DNA of 40,834 nt from positions 1 to 40,834 of the forward strand of contig JAAYRU010000058.1 of assembly GCA_012518615.1 (NCBI GenBank). The letters run 5' to 3'. The notes beneath the pieces are model-generated. The model searched no databases. It was not told the origin of the DNA and saw only the letters and a list, made by a program, of their open reading frames with translations. Shown in pieces: positions 8,280 through 15,996 of the stretch (positions are counted from its first letter, which is position 1; the number at the start of each line of letters is the position of its first letter). Both the position numbers and the translations under genes were made by a program. This DNA is from Christensenellaceae bacterium. Lineage in GTDB: Bacteria > Bacillota > Clostridia > Christensenellales > Aristaeellaceae.

Positions 8280-9665
8280 ATGCCCGATAAACCCGTGCAT
8301 TTCCCCCAAAAATCCGACAAACAAAGCGGTAAACTTGTGCGAAGCTTTAGCTCTCTCAAGCATGAGCTGCAAGCTAAGCATATTAAATATATGCTTATAT
8401 TCACCCTTGCGCCAATATTCCCCAGCATGAGAGATAGTCTTAGGGTTGATGCTTATCCATTATTTGGGCTTAACAGTATTTTTTTGATGGGCATAGCCTA
8501 TTCACTAGGGATAGGACTGCTGTTCGCATTTGCAAAGCTTGAAAACATTGCTAGGTACGCAAGGCATGTGGTGATGTTTATGGCTCTAGGCTTTGTACTT
8601 TGGTTAATTTTACCTATAGGTCCCCTTGCCACATTGGCGGGGATTGTTTTTTCCCTGTTATTTGGCGGCTGCGCCGGCTTCCAGCTATTCGGCTTTGGCT
8701 GTGCGCTTAACGATACGGAGCGGCTGATAGGTGCAGCTATAACCTCCCTATTTTGCCTATTGTTCCAATTATTTATAGCGCTTGTTCCGCTTAGCGGCAA
8801 TAGCGGCATAGTATTCGTTGCCTTACAGGTGCTTGTAAGCGCCAAATGCCTTACGCTATACCAAGAGCAGGATTTTGAGCATATTAAAAACAAATCCATT
8901 GAGGGTCACGGCAAAAAACTTGCGCCCGCACTGTTTTTCTTCTTCGCCCATAGGGCTATAGTATTTTTTTACAGCTACCTGCCCGCTGCTCCTTCCCAGC
9001 TAATAAGCGGTATTGCAGGGCTTTTTGTGTTTGCGCTGTGTATAATAATATATGTAGCGGCAAAGTTTAAAATATGGCATATGTGCAATATGTTCTTTGT
9101 TGGTATGGCGGTTACATTTATACTGCGCCTGCTGCTGCCAAACAGTCATGGCGCTCTTGCCGCCAGTATAACGCAAGGCTTTTCCCATATGGGCTTTATA
9201 GCATCTTATTACCTGCTGGGGCTTGTACTAGGTAAGTTCGTTAATTTTAAGCTTTTCAAGTGGGTACTTGCCTTTATATTCAATGCTTCCCTGCTGCTGC
9301 ACATAATACCCGGCATATTAGCCAAAAAAGCGCCTGAGATGATGCCGCTTGTAGGCACATTAACAACAATGGGTCTTTTTGTGTTGTTTACGCTTATGAT
9401 GCCCCTCATGTCCCAGCAGCTTTTTATAAAGACGGCAGTACCGGAAAATACGCAGGAAAAACACCAGCAGCTTGTGTTGAATTTTGGCTTTACTTTGCGG
9501 GAGGAAGAAGTTGTTAAATGCCTGCGCAAGGGAATGACATACAAGCAGTGCGCGGCAGAGCTGCATATATCCCAAAATACAGTTAAGTTCCACGCACTTA
9601 ATGTCTACCGCAAGGCAGGTGTAACCTCCAGAGGGGAGCTTATGGCGCTTTTCTTGGATGAATAG
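8280..9665 (+). CDS. Membrane-embedded LuxR-family transcriptional regulator
   Basis: A 461-residue protein with two parts. Residues about 40-390 hold roughly ten to twelve hydrophobic segments in an MFS-like arrangement. Residues about 395-461 form a LuxR/GerE helix-turn-helix (FTLREEEVVKCLRKGMTYKQ, then HISQNTVKFHALNVYRKAG). Such polytopic sensors with a cytoplasmic LuxR output are known in anaerobic Bacillota and Actinobacteria (Eggerthella-like), usually acting on adjacent genes. No phospho-receiver domain is present, so the membrane part is the likely ligand sensor. The neighbouring exported proteins at 10076 and 11145 are candidate targets. The signal is unknown. Confidence 0.85.
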   Translation: MPDKPVHFPQKSDKQSGKLVRSFSSLKHELQAKHIKYMLIFTLAPIFPSMRDSLRVDAYPLFGLNSIFLMGIAYSLGIGLLFAFAKLENIARYARHVVMFMALGFVLWLILPIGPLATLAGIVFSLLFGGCAGFQLFGFGCALNDTERLIGAAITSLFCLLFQLFIALVPLSGNSGIVFVALQVLVSAKCLTLYQEQDFEHIKNKSIEGHGKKLAPALFFFFAHRAIVFFYSYLPAAPSQLISGIAGLFVFALCIIIYVAAKFKIWHMCNMFFVGMAVTFILRLLLPNSHGALAASITQGFSHMGFIASYYLLGLVLGKFVNFKLFKWVLAFIFNASLLLHIIPGILAKKAPEMMPLVGTLTTMGLFVLFTLMMPLMSQQLFIKTAVPENTQEKHQQLVLNFGFTLREEEVVKCLRKGMTYKQCAAELHISQNTVKFHALNVYRKAGVTSRGELMALFLDE

Positions 9666-10075
9666 CAGTATATTAAACTTAAAATCTGTTGAAAAACAGA
9701 AAAATCAATTAGCATATGCGCATTTAGGCACATATAACTTATAACACACCGCATGGCATGTCTGGTGTTGTTTTTTTGTTTTGGCAATCGCTAATAGCTA
9801 TAAATTGCACATTTTCAACAGAAGTTTATTTGACAAATAATTTCATACTTTCACATTTCAATTATTTATACTAAAGGTATACTGCAATCCCTATTGCAAA
9901 AAACCCTTTAACTGCCTGCTATTTCGCGCCTACCCACCCAAAAGGATAGGTACATATAAGCCAAAACTACCCTAAAGTGTAGTTGTTTAAGCGGAGCCCT
10001 GTTGGTAGACTTATGATGATACAACATACCCTATATAAAGATAAACCCAATACTAAAAAGGAAGGTGAAAGAATC
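9666..10075. other. Non-coding gap between the LuxR-type gene and the first exported protein
   Basis: No gene is supported in these 410 bases. They hold a hairpin TCTGTT/AACAGA (9685-9700), the terminator at 9746-9777, and an 11-bp inverted repeat, TCTGTTGAAAA (9685-9695) with TTTTCAACAGA (9812-9822), which encloses that terminator. They also hold the AAAGGATAGG copy (9941-9950) and an inverted repeat AACTAC/GTAGTT (9965-9984). A possible weak promoter has a TATACT -10 near 9886-9893. A frame open from 9983 lacks a ribosome site. Confidence 0.5.
9746..9777 (+). terminator. Terminator after the LuxR-type gene
   Basis: ACACC (9746-9750) pairs with GGTGT (9764-9768) around a 13-base loop, followed by TG and seven Ts at 9771-9777. 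The stem is short but the T tract is good. Confidence 0.6.
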
Positions 10076-10969
10076 ATGAAAAAAATCTTATCTCTGTTAC
10101 TTGTAGCCATTATGTTTATCACCCTTACAGCGCCTATTGTATATGCCTCTAAATATGTATTTCCAAAACTTAAGGAAGATATTCTAGATAAGAAGGAACT
10201 AATTAAAGCCCCAGGCGGTATAATTATACCCCCAGGCGGGTTACCTAAACTCCCCGACAGTAAACCAGACGATAAAAAACCAGGCGATGGTAAGCTTAAA
10301 ATCCCAGGCGATAAAAAACCAGGCGGCATCAAAATGCCAGGCGATGGTAAGTTTAAACTCCCGGGCGGCAGTAAATCTGACCCATCAGGAGACGGGAAAA
10401 CCGATCCCTCAGGAGGCGGGAAAACTGGTCCCGCAGCTGATACTCCGGAAAAGACGCCTAAAAAACCCAGCAAATCAAAAACAACATCTTCAAAATCTGG
10501 CAATTTCGTAACGTCGGAAGGGCCGCTATTCATAATGTTTAGAGATGACCTTACTAATGGTTATGAGATGTTTACCCCTATTGACCTGTCACTTGACGGA
10601 GAATATGTATTTCCCCTAATATCAAGCGGCATGCACACAGTAGGAGATGTAATAGTAACGATTAAAAAGGGTCTTGTAACTGTACACGCAGAGATGTACT
10701 CTGGCGTTAATCTTAAAGATGGCATTCTTACATTCTTTGATGATATAAGCTCTGTTAATACCATAAAACCTTCTAAACTTAAGGAAGTTGATATTCCCTT
10801 TGATATGCCTGTAAATGTTATGAGTCGCTTGGGCGTTGACAACTATGTGCTTATGTACATAAACTGCCCTGTTAGCTATAATCGCAATTCTGAAAATATA
10901 AGCCCCTTCTCCTTAGAAGATGCGGATTATCTTGAGCGCATGTACGCGCTCGTTGATATTATGGACTAA
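10076..10969 (+). CDS. Exported protein with Pro/Gly/Lys-rich repeat region
   Basis: A 297-residue hypothetical protein. ATG 10076 follows AAGGAAGGTGAAAG, and the frame begins with a typical signal peptide (MKK, hydrophobic 5-18, likely cleavage after VYA at about 24). Residues about 45-140 are low-complexity, with irregular repeats around KKPGDGK, PGGIKMPGDG and DPSGGGKT. They are followed by a folded C-terminal domain (about 150-297) with no recognised family. There is no sortase LPxTG motif, lipobox or transmembrane anchor. Leader, ribosome site and first residues closely resemble those of the next gene. Function unknown. Confidence 0.72.
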   Translation: MKKILSLLLVAIMFITLTAPIVYASKYVFPKLKEDILDKKELIKAPGGIIIPPGGLPKLPDSKPDDKKPGDGKLKIPGDKKPGGIKMPGDGKFKLPGGSKSDPSGDGKTDPSGGGKTGPAADTPEKTPKKPSKSKTTSSKSGNFVTSEGPLFIMFRDDLTNGYEMFTPIDLSLDGEYVFPLISSGMHTVGDVIVTIKKGLVTVHAEMYSGVNLKDGILTFFDDISSVNTIKPSKLKEVDIPFDMPVNVMSRLGVDNYVLMYINCPVSYNRNSENISPFSLEDADYLERMYALVDIMD

Positions 10970-10988
10970 TAATATGCATTTACTCATG

Positions 10989-11022
10989 TGCCCCGTATAC
11001 CTTATTACGGGGCAAGTTTTTT
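10989..11022 (+). terminator. Strong intrinsic terminator
   Basis: TGCCCCGTA (10989-10997) pairs perfectly with TACGGGGCA (11006-11014) over an 8-base loop, followed by six Ts (11017-11022). It ends the transcript of the gene at 10076, so the next gene has its own promoter. Confidence 0.9.
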
Positions 11023-11072
11023 ATGAACATTGCATTATAACCAAAGTATATCTATAGAGAAATATCCGCCGC

Positions 11073-11100
11073 TTGTTATACTTATTGCATATATTATAAA
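11073..11100 (+). promoter_or_regulatory. Predicted promoter of the second exported-protein gene
   Basis: TTGTTA (11073-11078) and TATAAA (11095-11100) are 16 bases apart, with the start codon at 11145. A strong terminator lies just upstream, so an independent promoter is required. Confidence 0.55.
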
Positions 11101-11144
11101 ATTTTTAGCTCTTATAAACACATATTGAATAGGAAGGTGAAAAT

Positions 11145-11954
11145 ATGAAAAAAACACTATCTCTTTTGCTTGTGACATTGCTGCTTATAAGCCTATTTCC
11201 CATTCTTGCCGATGAAGAAGAGATTACTAGCAGGCCAATAGACGGCTTTGAGGGAAGTTGGATACAGACAAACGCCGCCGGAGACCCTTGGGAGCTGGAC
11301 TTAAAACCCGACGGCACAGGCACTATGAAAAATTCCAGCCAGGAAATACCAATTACATGGAAAGCTGAAATCATGCTGGATGATATAATTATGGTTGATA
11401 TACAAGATATTGATGGCGACTATTTTGAAGTACTCTGGTATAAGGATGGAGTGCTTGAAGGCGAGGACAAGCGCAACTTTGAGCGCCCCCAACCCGACTT
11501 TTTAATAGAGGAGGATTACGCCGCCGCAATACCCGCTACACTTGCCGATTTTGAGGGCGTGTGGGAGCTTACAGGTGGCGTTGTAAGCGTAAAGGAGCCA
11601 CCCATGACAATAGAAATATCCACGGCAGACATAAACCAAATGGCCGGCGGGCAGATGCCCCCGCCTATATACATAGGGATAAAAAACGGCAAGCTTATGG
11701 GGAGGCTCGGCAATATATACATGGTAGACCCAGCGCTTAGCTGTACTTACACAGGCAAGGCTATATATGTAACTCGCAGGGGTGTACCTATAACAGCAGG
11801 ATACTTTTATGTAAGCCCCGGAGTAATACACCTAACAGGCTCCAACCCAAACCCCGATATAATAAACTACTGCATATTTACATTTTACCGCACCGAGCTT
11901 CAAATGATACCCGAAGGCAGCAAATCATGGAACTTCTTGCCTAAGGAGCCATAA
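11145..11954 (+). CDS. Exported protein with two lipocalin-like repeats
   Basis: A 269-residue hypothetical protein. ATG 11145 follows AGGAAGGTGAAA, the same leader as the gene at 10076. A signal peptide covers residues 1-22 (hydrophobic LSLLLVTLLLISLF, cleavage near LAD). The mature part appears to hold two related units, each opening with FEGxW (near residues 33 and 136). This resembles small beta-barrel 'lipocalin-like' domains in clostridial secreted proteins, but the match is weak. The last 28 codons and stop lie in a 91-bp segment repeated at 12211-12301 behind an inserted element. Function unknown. Confidence 0.72.
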   Translation: MKKTLSLLLVTLLLISLFPILADEEEITSRPIDGFEGSWIQTNAAGDPWELDLKPDGTGTMKNSSQEIPITWKAEIMLDDIIMVDIQDIDGDYFEVLWYKDGVLEGEDKRNFERPQPDFLIEEDYAAAIPATLADFEGVWELTGGVVSVKEPPMTIEISTADINQMAGGQMPPPIYIGIKNGKLMGRLGNIYMVDPALSCTYTGKAIYVTRRGVPITAGYFYVSPGVIHLTGSNPNPDIINYCIFTFYRTELQMIPEGSKSWNFLPKEP

Positions 11955-11964
11955 TATACTTTTT
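11874..11964 (+). repeat. 91-bp direct repeat, copy 1 (3' end of the gene at 11145)
   Basis: This copy contains the last 26 codons and stop of the exported-protein gene and ten bases beyond. It matches 12211-12301 at 88 of 91 positions by eye. Two differences are synonymous (TTT/TTC, CGC/CGT) and one changes Lys to Asn. The repeat ends exactly where the 246-bp inverted-repeat element begins. Confidence 0.9.
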
Positions 11965-12210
11965 CCTGAGTTTTACACTTGAACACAAAAATAATGCTCT
12001 AAAACCGTTGATACTACTGACTTATAGCGGTTTAACAATGTTATTTTTGGATATTTCGTATATCTAACAAAAGTGCTTGGTTTTAAAGGCTTAGACGTAT
12101 GTTTTGCCAAAGGGCGCATATATACATCATAAAACGACTTGAAAGTCCGTAAAGCATTGAAAACAATGGGTTTATAGCTGTTTTTTGTTCCAACAACTGT
12201 AAAACTCAGG
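11965..12210. mobile_element. 246-bp non-autonomous element with terminal inverted repeats
   Basis: The ends are perfect 13-bp inverted repeats, CCTGAGTTTTACA (11965-11977) and TGTAAAACTCAGG (12198-12210). Weaker pairing continues for about 12 more bases (TTGAACACAAAA against TTGTTGGAACAAAAA). Inside are a 21-bp imperfect inverted repeat (AAAAATAA at 11987 and AAACCG at 12002 against CGGTTT at 12028 and TTATTTTT at 12041) and a hairpin CATTG-AAAA-CAATG (12155-12168). No ORF of useful length exists. It is flanked exactly by a 91-bp direct repeat. Structure and size fit a MITE. The long duplication recalls the IS1634/IS1549 transposase family, which is known for long variable target duplications; the family link is inference. 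Confidence 0.7.
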
Positions 12211-12301
12211 ATATTTACATTCTACCGTACCGAGCTTCAAATGATACCCGAAGGCAGCAACTCATGGAACTTCTTGCCTAAGGAGCCATAATATACTTTT
12301 T
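12211..12301 (+). repeat. 91-bp direct repeat, copy 2 (non-coding relic)
   Basis: A second copy of the 3' end of the gene at 11145, including its stop codon, starts at the base after the element's right terminal repeat. It has no start codon or upstream coding frame, so it is not a gene. It is best read as the displaced half of a target duplication. The rest of the gap, 12302-12479, holds a weak hairpin AAAATCCA/TGGATTTT (12368-12391) and the terminator at 12422. Confidence 0.88.
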
Positions 12302-12421
12302 CAACCTATGGCAATCGGTTATTAGATATGATTTTTTAACATTTAACCCCTCGGCTTTTATAATTAAAAAATCCAATTATGACTGGATTTTAGGTTCGAT
12401 TATATTTATACCTACACATTA

Positions 12422-12457
12422 AATAAGCCCGTACGGTTTTATTCGCACAGGCTTATT
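12422..12457. terminator. Terminator of the glycolytic operon
   Basis: AATAAGCC (12422-12429) pairs with GGCTTATT (12450-12457), with further imperfect pairing inwards (CGTACG against CGCACA). On the minus strand the stem is followed by TTTAATG, placing it 22 bases after the gpmI stop. Confidence 0.65.
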
Positions 12458-12479
12458 ATTGATATTATTTTCTATCAGC

Positions 12480-14015
12480 TTATATAAGCGGAGCTCCTGT
12501 CATGTCTGTGGGTTGCTGTAGCCCCATAGCTTTAAGCATAGTGGGGGCTATGTCGCACAGTTTGCCGCCGGAGCGGACTGTCCTGCCTATAAATTCTTCT
12601 CCGCAGGCTATAAAGGGTACGGGGTTTGTGGTATGGGCGGTAAATGGTCCGCCGTTTTCATCGAACATCTGTTCGGCGTTGCCGTGATCTGCAGTTACAA
12701 ATGCTACGCCTCCAAGGCGGATTATTTCATCCACCAGTATGCCTACGTCCTTATCTACTTCTTTTACAGCCTGTACAGCCGCATCAAGTATGCCTGTATG
12801 CCCTACCATGTCGCAGTTGGCGAAGTTGAGTATCATAACATCGTACTTGCCGGAGCGTATTTGCTTTAATGCTTCCTCAGTTACTTCGGGCGCGCTCATC
12901 TCAGGCTTTTTATCGAAGGTAGGCACTTCCTTGTCGGAATCTATAAGTATTCTATCTTCGCCCGGTACAGGCTCCTCATTGCCGCCGCTGAAAAAGAATG
13001 TAACATGCGCGTATTTCTGCGTTTCAGCTATGCGAAGCTGCGTTTTGCCAAGGGAAGATATATAATCTCCGAATGTGTTTGTAAGGTCCTCAGGCGGGTT
13101 TACTACCTTAAGGTTGGTAAGCGTTTCGTCATAGCGTGTCATGGTTACAAACTGGGTGGGTATATACTGCCTTTCAAAGCTGTTGAAGCTTTTTTCGGTA
13201 AATGCGCGGGTGAGCTGCCTTGCCCTATCGGGTCTAAAGTTATAGAAGATTATGCTATCCCCGCTTTCCACCTTAGAGGTTTTGCCTTCCACAGGTATTA
13301 CAACGGGTAGTACAAATTCATCCATAACGCCTTCAGCGTAGCTATCAAGCACAGCTTTTTCCGCGCTTTCAACTACAACGCCTTCGCCTAAGGCGATAGC
13401 ATCGTAACCCAGCTTTACCCTATCCCAAATATTGTCCCTATCCATGCCGTAGTACCTGCCCTGAACAGTTGCAATCCTGCCTACGCCAAGTCTAGCAAGC
13501 TCATGCTCAAGCTGGCGGATATAGTCTATACCGCTGTCGGGCGCTACATCCCTGCCGTCAAGCAGGCAGTGGACGAGTACATCCTTAATGCCCTTTTGCT
13601 TTGCCATGTTTAGCAGCGCGAATAGATGAGTTATATGGCTATGCACGCCGCCATCTGAAAGAAGGCCTATAAGGTGGAGCTTAGCGTCTTTTTTCTTAGC
13701 CTTATCCATAGCCCAGAGCAGCGCTTCGTTTTCAAAAAACACGCCGGTTTCTATATCGCGGCTTATACGTGTTAGCTCCTGATACACTATCCTTCCCGCG
13801 CCTATATTAAGATGGCCTACTTCGCTGTTGCCCATCTGCCCGTCAGGAAGCCCAACATCCATGCCCGAGGCGCCTATAAGCTGCCAAGGGTATTTCTGCT
13901 TTAGCCTGTCAAGGTTAGGCGTACCGGCAAGCTTTACAGCATTGCCTTCTATGGCGTTTCTTTCGCCAAGGCCGTCCATTATTATAAGCGCAGTTAGCTT
14001 TTTATTACTCTCCAT
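12480..14015 (-). CDS. gpmI: 2,3-bisphosphoglycerate-independent phosphoglycerate mutase
   Basis: A 511-residue enzyme of the alkaline-phosphatase superfamily that interconverts 3- and 2-phosphoglycerate with two Mn ions. The N-terminal metal site is in LIIMDGLGERN. The catalytic serine is Ser64 in QMGNSEVGHLNIGAGR, and the C-terminal metal ligands are in NFANCDMVGHTG and VTADHGNAEQM. ATG 14015 is chosen from family alignment; it overlaps the tpiA stop by 11 bases, so translation is probably coupled. It is the last gene of the cggR-pgk-tpiA-gpmI operon; eno does not follow. Confidence 0.97.
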   Translation of the reverse strand: MESNKKLTALIIMDGLGERNAIEGNAVKLAGTPNLDRLKQKYPWQLIGASGMDVGLPDGQMGNSEVGHLNIGAGRIVYQELTRISRDIETGVFFENEALLWAMDKAKKKDAKLHLIGLLSDGGVHSHITHLFALLNMAKQKGIKDVLVHCLLDGRDVAPDSGIDYIRQLEHELARLGVGRIATVQGRYYGMDRDNIWDRVKLGYDAIALGEGVVVESAEKAVLDSYAEGVMDEFVLPVVIPVEGKTSKVESGDSIIFYNFRPDRARQLTRAFTEKSFNSFERQYIPTQFVTMTRYDETLTNLKVVNPPEDLTNTFGDYISSLGKTQLRIAETQKYAHVTFFFSGGNEEPVPGEDRILIDSDKEVPTFDKKPEMSAPEVTEEALKQIRSGKYDVMILNFANCDMVGHTGILDAAVQAVKEVDKDVGILVDEIIRLGGVAFVTADHGNAEQMFDENGGPFTAHTTNPVPFIACGEEFIGRTVRSGGKLCDIAPTMLKAMGLQQPTDMTGAPLI

Positions 14016-14757
14016 AGTTGACGACCTTAGAAAAATCCTCCGCTTTGAGAGAGGCGCCTCCAATAAGCCCGCCGTCTATCTCGCTCTGTGCCATAAGCCC
14101 CTTTACATTTGATGGGTTCATTGAACCGCCGTACTGTATACGCACGCTGTCCGCGGCATTATCGCCAAAGCTTGCCCTTATGGCATCTCTTATTATTTTT
14201 ACGCCTTCATTCGCCTGCTCATCGCTTGCGGTAAGCCCTGTACCTATTGCCCATACGGGTTCGTATGCTATAACAAGCTTTGCTACTTCTTCTGCGCTAA
14301 AGCCTGTTAACGCTGTAATAGTTTGGTATTTAAGCAGAGTTTCCGTATAACCTTTTTCGCGCTGCTCTTTGGTTTCGCCAACGCAAATTATGGGGGTGAG
14401 CCCGCCTTCAAACGCGGCTCTTGCTCTTAGGTTTACGGTTTCGTCTGTTTCGCCAAAGTACTGGCGACGCTCGGAGTGACCTACTATTACATATTCAACG
14501 CCTGCGTCTTTAAGCATAGCCGCTGATACTTCGCCTGTATATGCGCCGCTCGCCGCAAAATGCACATTTTGAGCGCCAACTTTAATATTGCTGCCTTCGC
14601 TTGCCTTTACGGCTTCAGCTATGCATACCGCGGGTACGCATACTACCACATCGCATTTAGCGTCCTTTACAAGCGGTTTAAGGCTTTCTACGAATGCCCC
14701 TGTTTCGGAAGGGGTTTTGTTCATCTTCCAGTTTCCTGCAATTATTGCTTTTCTCAT
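14005..14757 (-). CDS. tpiA: Triosephosphate isomerase
   Basis: A 250-residue TIM barrel that interconverts dihydroxyacetone phosphate and glyceraldehyde 3-phosphate. The catalytic residues are visible: Lys11 in GNWKMN, His94 in IVGHSERR, and Glu166 in AYEPVWAIGTG. The phosphate-binding GGSM and GLIGGASL loops are near the C-terminus. The gene follows pgk by 8 bases with its ribosome site (TAGGAGGAA) overlapping the pgk stop region, and it overlaps gpmI. Confidence 0.98.
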   Translation of the reverse strand: MRKAIIAGNWKMNKTPSETGAFVESLKPLVKDAKCDVVVCVPAVCIAEAVKASEGSNIKVGAQNVHFAASGAYTGEVSAAMLKDAGVEYVIVGHSERRQYFGETDETVNLRARAAFEGGLTPIICVGETKEQREKGYTETLLKYQTITALTGFSAEEVAKLVIAYEPVWAIGTGLTASDEQANEGVKIIRDAIRASFGDNAADSVRIQYGGSMNPSNVKGLMAQSEIDGGLIGGASLKAEDFSKVVNYGE

Positions 14758-14765
14758 ATTTCCTC

Positions 14766-15950
14766 CTATTTATCTGAAAGCGCTTTAACGCCGGGCAGCT
14801 CCTTGCCCTCTAAAAATTCTAGCGATGCTCCGCCGCCGGTTGATATATGGCTTATCTTATCGCCAAAGCCCATGCTTTCAACCGCAGCAGCGCTGTCTCC
14901 GCCGCCAACTATTGTAGTGCCGTCACACTCCGCCATAGCCTTGGCTATAGCCTTTGTGCCCTCGGCAAATGTAGGCATTTCAAACACGCCCATGGGACCA
15001 TTCCATACGACCGTCTTTGCCTTTACAATCTCCTGCGCAAAAAGTTCGCGGGTTTCAGGTCCTATGTCAAGCCCCTGCCAATCATCCGGTATTTCACTCG
15101 TTTTTACTACATCCGTGTTAGCATCGTTGTTAAAATCATCCGCTATAAGCGTATCTACGGGGAGCAGAAGCTTTACATTCTTTTCCTTCGCTTTTTCAAG
15201 CAGGCTCTTTGCAAGCTCTATCTTATCTTCCTCAAGCAGAGATTTACCAATATTGCCACCCATAGCCTTTGTAAAGGTATACGCCATGCCGCCGCCTATG
15301 AGCAGCACATCTACCTTGTTAAGCAGGTTTTCAATTACGCCTATCTTGTCTGATACTTTTGCGCCGCCAAGTATAGCAACGAAAGGACGCTCGGGGTTTT
15401 CTACAGCTTCGCCTAAGAACTTAAGCTCCTTTTCAATTAGGAAGCCGGAAACGCTGGTGTCTATAAAATGGGTTACGCCCTCTGTTGAGGCATGCGCGCG
15501 GTGCGCGGTGCCGAAGGCATCGTTTACATATATATCGCCAAACGAGGCAAGCGCCTTTGCGAAGTTATCATCATTCGCTTCTTCTTCCTTATGGAAGCGC
15601 AGGTTTTCAAGCAGCATTACATCGCCTTCATTTAGCTCTGCCGCAAGCTTTTTAGCGTCTTCGCCTATTACATCTTTAGACATTTTAACGGGCTTATTTA
15701 AAAGCTCTGAAAGCCTTACAGCAACGGGCGCAAGTGAATACTTGGGGTTTACTTCGCCCTTTGGACGGCCTAAATGGCTCATAAGTATAAGTTTTGCGCC
15801 TGCACCAAGCAGGTACTGTATTGTAGGCAGCGCGCCTAGTATACGGCTATCATCGGTGATATTGAGGTTCTCGTCCATGGGGACATTGAAGTCCGCACGC
15901 ATGATTACTCTCTTCCCTTTTGGGTTGATATCTCTTACGGTTTTTTTCAT
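14766..15950 (-). CDS. pgk: Phosphoglycerate kinase
   Basis: A 394-residue monomeric kinase that makes ATP from 1,3-bisphosphoglycerate. The substrate-binding N-domain shows RADFNVP (about 19-25) and SHLGRPKG. The nucleotide-binding C-domain shows [10 protein letters not shown] and the [10 protein letters not shown] loop (about 346-356). It is the first enzyme gene after the cggR-like regulator, with a 46-base gap. gapA, which normally sits between the two in Bacillota, is missing here. Confidence 0.98.
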   Translation of the reverse strand: MKKTVRDINPKGKRVIMRADFNVPMDENLNITDDSRILGALPTIQYLLGAGAKLILMSHLGRPKGEVNPKYSLAPVAVRLSELLNKPVKMSKDVIGEDAKKLAAELNEGDVMLLENLRFHKEEEANDDNFAKALASFGDIYVNDAFGTAHRAHASTEGVTHFIDTSVSGFLIEKELKFLGEAVENPERPFVAILGGAKVSDKIGVIENLLNKVDVLLIGGGMAYTFTKAMGGNIGKSLLEEDKIELAKSLLEKAKEKNVKLLLPVDTLIADDFNNDANTDVVKTSEIPDDWQGLDIGPETRELFAQEIVKAKTVVWNGPMGVFEMPTFAEGTKAIAKAMAECDGTTIVGGGDSAAAVESMGFGDKISHISTGGGASLEFLEGKELPGVKALSDK

Positions 15951-15996
15951 ACTTTATTTCCTCCAATCTATTTAGCAAAGGCTGTGCCTTAAGCTT

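Noticed and set aside
9685..9822. 138-bp element bounded by the 11-bp inverted repeat TCTGTTGAAAA
   Set aside because: No target duplication and no second copy in the window; the repeat is AT-rich and may be chance or part of terminator folding.
9983..10075. Upstream extension of the first exported-protein gene
   Set aside because: No ribosome site precedes it, and starting at ATG 10076 places the signal peptide at the true N-terminus.
10217..10230. Palindrome GGTATAATTATACC as an operator
   Set aside because: It is inside the coding repeat region, where it encodes Gly-Gly-Ile-Ile-Ile-Pro, and is explained by codon composition.
14560..15975. Long plus-strand open frame (471 codons) opposite pgk and the tpiA start
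   Set aside because: It is antisense to two certain glycolytic genes, is serine/proline-rich with no ribosome site, and reflects the codon pattern of the real strand.
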